Shown here piece after piece: positions 14,425 through 18,250 of a DNA stretch of 18,250 nt. The notes below the pieces were generated by a model. That model was not told where the DNA came from and did not search any database. It worked only from the letters and a program-made list of their open reading frames with translations. The position numbers and the translations under genes were made by a program. Within the stretch, counting starts at the first letter, position 1, and each line of letters opens with the position of its first letter. This stretch comes from Betaproteobacteria bacterium (lineage in GTDB: Bacteria > Pseudomonadota > Gammaproteobacteria > Burkholderiales > SG8-41): assembly GCA_023266245.1 (NCBI GenBank), contig JAHFRO010000034.1, positions 4,958 to 23,207 on the forward strand. The letters are read 5' to 3'.

Positions 14425-14898
14425 TCAGGACTTCTGGTAGGTGCCGATCAGTTCGACCTGCCCCAGGATGTGGCCCTTCATCGCCTGCTCGAGCGCGGCC
14501 TTGTTGGGCCGGTTCATGTCGGGCAGCACGGTGTCGAGCGCGTAGAGCTTGTGGAAGTAACGGTGCCGGCCGATCGGCGGGCAGGGCCCGCCGTAGCCGG
14601 CGCGCTTCCAATCGTTCAATCCCTCCAGCGTCCCCTTCGGCAGCTCGCCTGGCTTGATCGCCTCCTTCAATCCTGAAGCGGTCGGCGGAATGTTGTAGAG
14701 CGCCCAATGCACCCAGGTCATCTTCGGGGCCGCGGGATCGGGCGCATCGGGGTCGTCCACGATCAGCACCAGGGTTTTCGTTCCGGCCGGGACGCCGCTC
14801 CACGCGAGCGGCACCGACACATCCTCGCCCTGACAGGTGTGGCGCTTGGGAATCGCGCCGCTGTGCGTAAACGCGGTTGAGGTGAGCGTGAACGCCAT
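14425..14898 (-). CDS. YbhB/YbcL family PEBP-like protein
   Basis: This is a 157-residue protein of the phosphatidylethanolamine-binding/Raf-kinase-inhibitor-like family (bacterial YbhB/YbcL). The characteristic anion-pocket motifs are present: VDDPDAPDP near residue 50, TWVHWALYNIP near 62, GPCPPIGRHRYFHKLYALD around 104-122, and the LGQVELIGTY C-terminus. The length is normal and there is no clear signal peptide, so it is probably cytoplasmic. ATG 14898 has a modest GGAGC upstream. It follows the peroxiredoxin gene by 29 bp and is probably co-transcribed with it. The physiological ligand of bacterial members is poorly known, and no link to the downstream catabolic operon is evident. Confidence 0.92.
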   Translation of the reverse strand: MAFTLTSTAFTHSGAIPKRHTCQGEDVSVPLAWSGVPAGTKTLVLIVDDPDAPDPAAPKMTWVHWALYNIPPTASGLKEAIKPGELPKGTLEGLNDWKRAGYGGPCPPIGRHRYFHKLYALDTVLPDMNRPNKAALEQAMKGHILGQVELIGTYQKS

Positions 14899-14927
14899 GA
14901 CCGCTGCTCCGATGACCGACGACGTGA

Positions 14928-15428
14928 TTACAGTTGGACGAGCATCTTCTCAGCCGAGCTGACTTCGAACTGGCCGGGCTTCTCGAGGTTGAGGATCTTC
15001 ACCACGCCGTTGTCCACCAGCATCGAGTAGCGCTGCGAGCGCACGCCGAAGCCGCGCTCGGTGAGATCAGTCTCCAGACCCAACGCCTTGGTGAAGGTCG
15101 CGGCGCCGTCCGCCATCATGCGCAACTTCTTGCCGACCCTCTGGTCCTTGCCCCAGGCGCCCATTACCATCGCATCGTTCACCGCCAGGCACCAGATCTC
15201 GTCCACTTTCTTCGCTTTGAGCTGGTCCGCGAGCTCGACATAACCCGGCAGATGCTTGCCCGAGCAGGTGCGCGTGAACGCGCCCGGCAGCCCGAGGATC
15301 ACGATGCGTTTTCCTTTCGTGAGATCCGATACCTTGAAGGCCTCGGGTCCGGTCGGACATCCCTGGGTGTACTCGACGGTAAGTTCGTGCAGCGTGCCTT
15401 CCGGCAGCTTGTCTCCAATCTTGATCAT
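14928..15428 (-). CDS. Peroxiredoxin, Prx5 type
   Basis: This is a 166-residue thiol peroxidase that reduces H2O2 and organic peroxides in the cytoplasm. The peroxidatic motif PxxxTxxC is P48-G-A-F-T52-R-T-C55, followed by SGKHLPGYVELADQLKAKKVD. Other Prx5 marks are NDAMVMGAWGK, MADGAATFTKALGLETDL, GFGVRSQRYSMLVDNGVVKILNLE. Further cysteines occur at C24 (QGCPTG) and in IWCLAVND. A resolving partner may be a small thiol or a glutaredoxin. ATG 15428 is preferred over the adjacent ATG 15431 because AGGGGAG is better spaced to it. An in-frame extension to 15623 crosses the promoter-like sequence and is unlike the family. Confidence 0.94.
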   Translation of the reverse strand: MIKIGDKLPEGTLHELTVEYTQGCPTGPEAFKVSDLTKGKRIVILGLPGAFTRTCSGKHLPGYVELADQLKAKKVDEIWCLAVNDAMVMGAWGKDQRVGKKLRMMADGAATFTKALGLETDLTERGFGVRSQRYSMLVDNGVVKILNLEKPGQFEVSSAEKMLVQL

Positions 15429-15432
15429 CATG

Positions 15433-15440
15433 CTCCCCTT
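15433..15440 (-). promoter_or_regulatory. Ribosome binding site of the peroxiredoxin gene
   Basis: AAGGGGAG precedes two consecutive ATG codons. It is one base from the first and four from the second, favouring initiation at 15428. Confidence 0.55.
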
Positions 15441-15472
15441 GCTGGTTTTTAGCGCGTGTTTTGGTGTGTGAT

Positions 15473-15478
15473 AGTATA
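15473..15478 (-). promoter_or_regulatory. Putative -10 element of the peroxiredoxin promoter
   Basis: TATACT on the minus strand (one mismatch to TATAAT) lies about 45 bases before the ATG. A weak -35 (TCTTGC-like) is about 16 bases further upstream. No operator is recognised. Confidence 0.35.
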
Positions 15479-15625
15479 GCTCAGTGACTGGCGCGCAAGA
15501 GCGACAACACCGAGCGCCACGCACGATCTGCCGCTGCTCACTATCCTCTGAAGCGATTTCACGCGCGTCTGCGGCGCTTAAACGTGCCTCCAACTGCATC
15601 GGCGTGATGAACCTGAAGGACAACG

Positions 15626-15709
15626 CGCATCGACATCAATCCGCTCTTCGTGCGCGAAGCGGGCCTGGGCGTGGTCGCCGCTGATGCGCTGATCGTATTG
15701 AACGATTAG
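15626..15709 (+). pseudogene. Relic of an acyl-CoA synthetase (NDP-forming/ATP-grasp) C-terminus
   Basis: The frame gives R-IDINPLFVREAGLGVVAADALIVL-ND and a TAG at 15707-15709. xIDINPLxV...GxVAxDALIVL is the extreme C-terminus of ATP-grasp acyl-CoA synthetases (ADP-forming acetate-CoA ligase type). An in-frame TGA lies at 15614-15616, just upstream. In another frame at about 15589-15627 the peptide SNCIGVMNLKDNA resembles the SDVGGVxLNLKD segment of the same proteins, which would imply an internal deletion and frameshift; that part is tentative. The relic's stop overlaps the ribosome binding site of the following Bug gene, as expected for an eroded upstream operon member. Confidence 0.7.
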
Positions 15710-15718
15710 GAGGGTCAC

Positions 15719-16741
15719 ATGCTGTTCAGGAACATCAGATCATCGCGACCTGGCAAGCTCCCTTCGCTGTGGATACTGGGTCTGCTGCTATGCGTCGGCA
15801 TCGCGTCGATTGCCTCGGCGCAAACCCGTTCGACAAGATCAGGGCAGGCGTATCCCACCAAACCGATCCGGCTGATCGTTCCCTTCCCGCCGGGGGGAAG
15901 CAACGACATCGTGGCGCGCGTGGTCGGAGCGCAGCTCACGGAGCGGCTCGGCAAGACGGTGGTGGTGGACAACCGTGGCGGCGCGGGTGGGCGCATCGGC
16001 TACGAGACCGCCGCCACGTCGCAGCCGGACGGTCACACGTTGTTGATCATCTCCGCCGCATACACCTTCACTCCCGCGCTCCATAAACTGAACTTCGACC
16101 CGGTCAAGTCATTCGTGCCGGTTGCCATGCTCGGCAGGGGACCGAACTCGCTCGGCGTCTTTCCCGGCCTTGGCGTCAATTCGGTGAAAGAGCTCGTCGC
16201 GCTCGCAAAAGCGAAGCCCGGCCAGCTGCATTACGCATCGGCGGGAATCGGCACCTTCCAGCATCTCGGCAGCGAGCTCTTCAGGATCATGGCGGGAATC
16301 GACATCGTGAACGTGCCCTTCAAGGGGGGCGGCCCCGCGACAATCGCGGTCATTGCCGGCCAGGCCCAGATCACAATCGGCACGCTCATCCAGTCGCTGC
16401 CCCATGTGCGCACGGGGCGCTTGAAGTTGCTGGGAGTCGGCGGCGCGCAGCGGCTGGCGATCCTGCCCGACGTGCCAACGATCTCGGAGGCCGGCGTCCC
16501 CGGCTATGAGGCGTACAACTGGTGGGGCATCCTGGCACCGGCTGGAACCCCCGCCGCCATTACCAAGCGGCTGCACGGCGAGATCACGGGCATCGTCGCC
16601 TCGCAGGAAGTGCAGAAATGGTTCGCTTCGGAAGGCGCCGAGGCCGTCAGCAGGACCCCCGAGGAGTTCCGCAAGTTCATTGCGGCCGAGATGGTCAAAT
16701 GGGGCGGCGTGGTGAAAGAAGCCGGCATCCGGGCTGAGTAA
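15719..16741 (+). CDS. Bug/TctC family periplasmic solute-binding protein
   Basis: This is a 340-residue secreted TTT-type receptor. The ATG at 15719 has a strong AGGAGGG 4 bases upstream, overlapping the stop of the acyl-CoA synthetase relic. The signal segment is LWILGLLLCVGIASIASA-Q. The mature core is YPTKPIRLIVPFPPGGSNDIVAR, VVVDNRGGAGGRIGYETAATSQPDGHT, PGQLHYASAGIGTFQHLGSELF, IDIVNVPFKGGGPA and PTISEAGVPGYEAYNWWGI. Unusually, QTRSTRSG sits between the normal cleavage site and AYPTKPI. It is encoded by a repeat-like segment at 15825-15847. The gene lies upstream of DUF35 and thiolase-like genes, so its ligand may be the acid that they process as a CoA ester. Confidence 0.92.
   Translation: MLFRNIRSSRPGKLPSLWILGLLLCVGIASIASAQTRSTRSGQAYPTKPIRLIVPFPPGGSNDIVARVVGAQLTERLGKTVVVDNRGGAGGRIGYETAATSQPDGHTLLIISAAYTFTPALHKLNFDPVKSFVPVAMLGRGPNSLGVFPGLGVNSVKELVALAKAKPGQLHYASAGIGTFQHLGSELFRIMAGIDIVNVPFKGGGPATIAVIAGQAQITIGTLIQSLPHVRTGRLKLLGVGGAQRLAILPDVPTISEAGVPGYEAYNWWGILAPAGTPAAITKRLHGEITGIVASQEVQKWFASEGAEAVSRTPEEFRKFIAAEMVKWGGVVKEAGIRAE
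15825..15847. repeat. Dispersed-repeat-like segment in a Bug signal-peptide junction
   Basis: The segment contains TTCGACAAGATCAGGGCAG, close to the widespread dispersed repeat TTCGACAAGCTCAGGGC known from many environmental bacterial genomes (general knowledge). It is read in frame as TRSTRSG, just after the predicted signal peptidase site. Confidence 0.5.
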
Positions 16742-16767
16742 CCTGGTGAAGCGTGACGTGATGGAGC

Positions 16768-16795
16768 GTGACTGGTGACCGGTGACTCGTGAGTC
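16768..16795 (+). repeat. Heptanucleotide tandem repeat GTGACTG-type x4
   Basis: Units are GTGACTG, GTGACCG, GTGACTC and GTGAGTC, 28 bp in all. More degenerate units (GTGAAGC, GTGACGT) lie at 16746-16759. It shares the exact 13-mers CGTGACTGGTGAC and CGGTGACTCGTGA with the array at 10828-10855. It fills the gap between the Bug and DUF35 genes. Confidence 0.88.
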
Positions 16796-16802
16796 GAGCC
16801 TT

Positions 16803-17189
16803 ATGCAAGACTTGAAAAAGAATTCTCCCTATGGCGTCTACGTCGAGCACTGTAAAAAAGGCGAACTCGCCTACCAGGTGACCGGGGACGGCAAGCCGGT
16901 GTTCTACCCGCGCGCCGTGGCGCCCGGTACCGCGAGCCCCGATCTCGAGTGGCGCGTCTCCAGGGGCCTCGGCACGGTGCATGCGACCACGGTCGTCCAT
17001 CATCGGAACGAAGCTCCTCTCAACGTCGCGCTGATCGACCTCGACGAAGGCTTCCGCATGATGAGCCGGGTCGAGGACATCGATCCCATGCAGGTGAAAA
17101 TCGGCATGCGAGTGCAGTTGAGGATGCACCTCGGCGATGAAAAGCAGCCGCCCTACCCCGTGTTCGTTCCGGCGGAGGGCGCGAGATGA
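16803..17189 (+). CDS. DUF35 OB-fold protein (thiolase partner), zinc ribbon lost
   Basis: This is a 128-residue DUF35-type protein that normally joins a thiolase-like subunit in acyl-CoA metabolism. The N-terminal helix HCKKGELAYQ is followed by KPVFYPRAVAPGTASPDLEWR. In canonical members this region contains a zinc ribbon with CxxC pairs, but no cysteine is present here. The OB-fold follows: GLGTVHATTVVHH, NVALIDLDEGFRMMSRV and IGMRVQLRM. ATG 16803 is preferred. A GTG at 16782 lies inside the heptamer array and would add residues of repeat origin. The Shine-Dalgarno is weak in either case. The stop overlaps the next gene in ATGA, so the two products are probably made in equal amounts and form a complex. 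Confidence 0.87.
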   Translation: MQDLKKNSPYGVYVEHCKKGELAYQVTGDGKPVFYPRAVAPGTASPDLEWRVSRGLGTVHATTVVHHRNEAPLNVALIDLDEGFRMMSRVEDIDPMQVKIGMRVQLRMHLGDEKQPPYPVFVPAEGAR

Positions 17190-18250
17190 GCGGGCTGAAG
17201 CGCGGTGCCGTCGCCGTCGTCGGCGTCGCCGAATCCGATCTCGGGCAGGTCGCGCCCGACACCACCCCGACCGACCTGATGGCGCAGGCCACGCACCGCG
17301 CGCTCGAGGACTGCGGGCTCAGGCTCACCGACATTGATGCGGTGTTGTGTGCGCACACTCAATCACGCATGTCGGCGCTGCAGCTGTGCGAGTACCTGCG
17401 CATCAAGCCCCGATATTTCGACAGCACGCAGATCGGCGGTTCGTCCTTCATGTCGCACCTTGCGCACGCGCAGGCCGCGATCGAGCACGGGTTATGCGAA
17501 GTCGCACTGATCGCCTATGGCAGCACGCAGCGCTCGGTTTCTCGCGCTGCGGCAAGCCCGCGCGAATTCAACCCCTACGAGATGCCGTACCGCCCGATCC
17601 TGCCGGCCTCCGCTTACGCCTTGGCCGCCTCGCGCCACATGCACCAGTTCGGCACGACGCGCGAGCAGCTTGCCGAAGTGGCGGTCGCGGCGCGCAAATG
17701 GGCCATGATGAACCCGGTCGCATGGGAAAAGGAGCCGCTCACGATCGAAAGCGTGCTCAACGCGCGCATGGTGAGCTATCCCTTCACCGTGCGCGACTGC
17801 TGTCTCGTCACCGACGGCGGCGGCGCGATGATCGTCACCTCCGCCGCCCGCGCGAAACCGCTCAAGAAGAAACCCGTCTATGTGCTGGGCGTGGGCGAAG
17901 CCATCGGGCACGCGACGATCTCCAATATGCCCGACCTCACGGTCACGGCAGCGGCCGAGTCCGGGCCCAAGGCGTTCACGATGGCGGGTATCAAGCCCTC
18001 CGATGTGGACATGCTCTCGCTCTACGACGCCTTCACCATCACGCCGATCCTGTTCCTCGAGGACCTGGGCTTTTGCCCCAAGGGCGAAGGCGGACGCTTT
18101 GTCTCGAAGGGTGCGATCGCGCCCGGAGGCAAGCTCGCCGTCAACACCAGCGGCGGCGGGCTTTCCTACTGCCACCCGGGCATGTACGGGCTCCTGGTGA
18201 TGATCGAGGCGGTGCGCCAGGTGCGCGGCGAATGCGGGAGCCGCCAGGTG
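17186..18250 (+). CDS. Thiolase-like protein (SCP-2/lipid-transfer type), 3' end outside window
   Basis: 355 codons are open to the window edge; the family is about 385-395 residues long, so roughly 30-40 are missing. The ATG at 17186 overlaps the DUF35 stop by 4 bp (ATGA). Family text includes VAVVGVAESDLGQ, ALEDCGLRLTDIDAV, EYLRIKPRYFDSTQIGGSS, MVSYPFTVRDCCLVTDGGGAMIV, SLYDAFTITPILFLEDLGFC and NTSGGGLSYCHPGMYGL. At the position of the usual nucleophilic cysteine the sequence reads IGGSS (G84-S87), so classical Claisen thiolysis is unlikely. A DUF35 partner plus a cysteine-less thiolase fold resembles the steroid side-chain retro-aldolases (Ltp2 with a DUF35 subunit). A retro-aldolase or another acyl-CoA reaction is the best inference; the substrate is unknown. 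Confidence 0.87.
   Translation, partial: MSGLKRGAVAVVGVAESDLGQVAPDTTPTDLMAQATHRALEDCGLRLTDIDAVLCAHTQSRMSALQLCEYLRIKPRYFDSTQIGGSSFMSHLAHAQAAIEHGLCEVALIAYGSTQRSVSRAAASPREFNPYEMPYRPILPASAYALAASRHMHQFGTTREQLAEVAVAARKWAMMNPVAWEKEPLTIESVLNARMVSYPFTVRDCCLVTDGGGAMIVTSAARAKPLKKKPVYVLGVGEAIGHATISNMPDLTVTAAAESGPKAFTMAGIKPSDVDMLSLYDAFTITPILFLEDLGFCPKGEGGRFVSKGAIAPGGKLAVNTSGGGLSYCHPGMYGLLVMIEAVRQVRGECGSRQV

Noticed and set aside
15471..15500. tRNA-like D-arm text (TAGCTCAGTGACTGG)
   Set aside because: No acceptor stem, anticodon arm or GGTTCGA T-arm follows at the required distances, so it is not a tRNA gene.
15429..15623. 64-residue N-terminal extension of the peroxiredoxin
   Set aside because: It crosses the promoter-like TATACT and the ribosome binding site and has no similarity to Prx5 N-termini, which begin at MIKIGDKLP.

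Overview
The window looks like a high-GC environmental betaproteobacterium of Burkholderiales type. The evidence is the glcE/glcF genes, four Bug/TctC-type periplasmic binding proteins of the kind greatly expanded in that order, and a long single-strand catabolic gene cluster. No rRNA, tRNA, CRISPR array, integrase or transposase is visible.

Region 1 (1-4235, + strand) holds the 3' part of glcE, a small conserved PD-(D/E)XK-like protein, a 243-bp spacer packed with short tandem repeats, glcF, and a DNA methyltransferase that starts one base after glcF. glcE and glcF normally sit next to each other. Here they are separated, and both carry in-frame repeat insertions: a hairpin repeat in glcE and a 4 x 7-bp array in glcF.

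Region 2 (14343 down to 4253, - strand) is a tightly packed putative operon of about 10 kb. In transcription order it contains a ThDP-dependent acetolactate-synthase-like enzyme, an SMP-30/gluconolactonase, a second SMP-30-like protein with a degenerate metal site, a Bug protein, an ACMSD-like amidohydrolase, two more Bug proteins, an isocitrate lyase/PEP-mutase-superfamily enzyme, an MmgE/PrpD-family protein, and a relic of a D-2-hydroxyacid dehydrogenase. This reads as uptake and breakdown of an unidentified (hydroxy/oxo)carboxylate. The last two enzymes mirror the PrpD/PrpB dehydratase-lyase pair of the methylcitrate cycle but have no PrpC here. No TctA/TctB membrane partners or regulator are present.

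Region 3 (15428 down to 14425, - strand) holds a Prx5-type peroxiredoxin with a plausible promoter, then a YbhB-like PEBP protein. Two overlapping hairpins separate it from the big operon.

Region 4 (about 15626-18250, + strand) holds a relic of an acyl-CoA synthetase C-terminus, a fourth Bug gene, a DUF35 OB-fold protein lacking its zinc-ribbon cysteines, and a thiolase-like protein that overlaps it by 4 bp and runs off the window. This suggests acyl-CoA metabolism.

The most unusual signal is not a gene. Four separate arrays of four heptanucleotides, each 28 bp long, occur with three different unit sequences. There are also 8-mer and 9-mer arrays and other short repeats. They lie at or inside gene boundaries and supply start codons or coding sequence.
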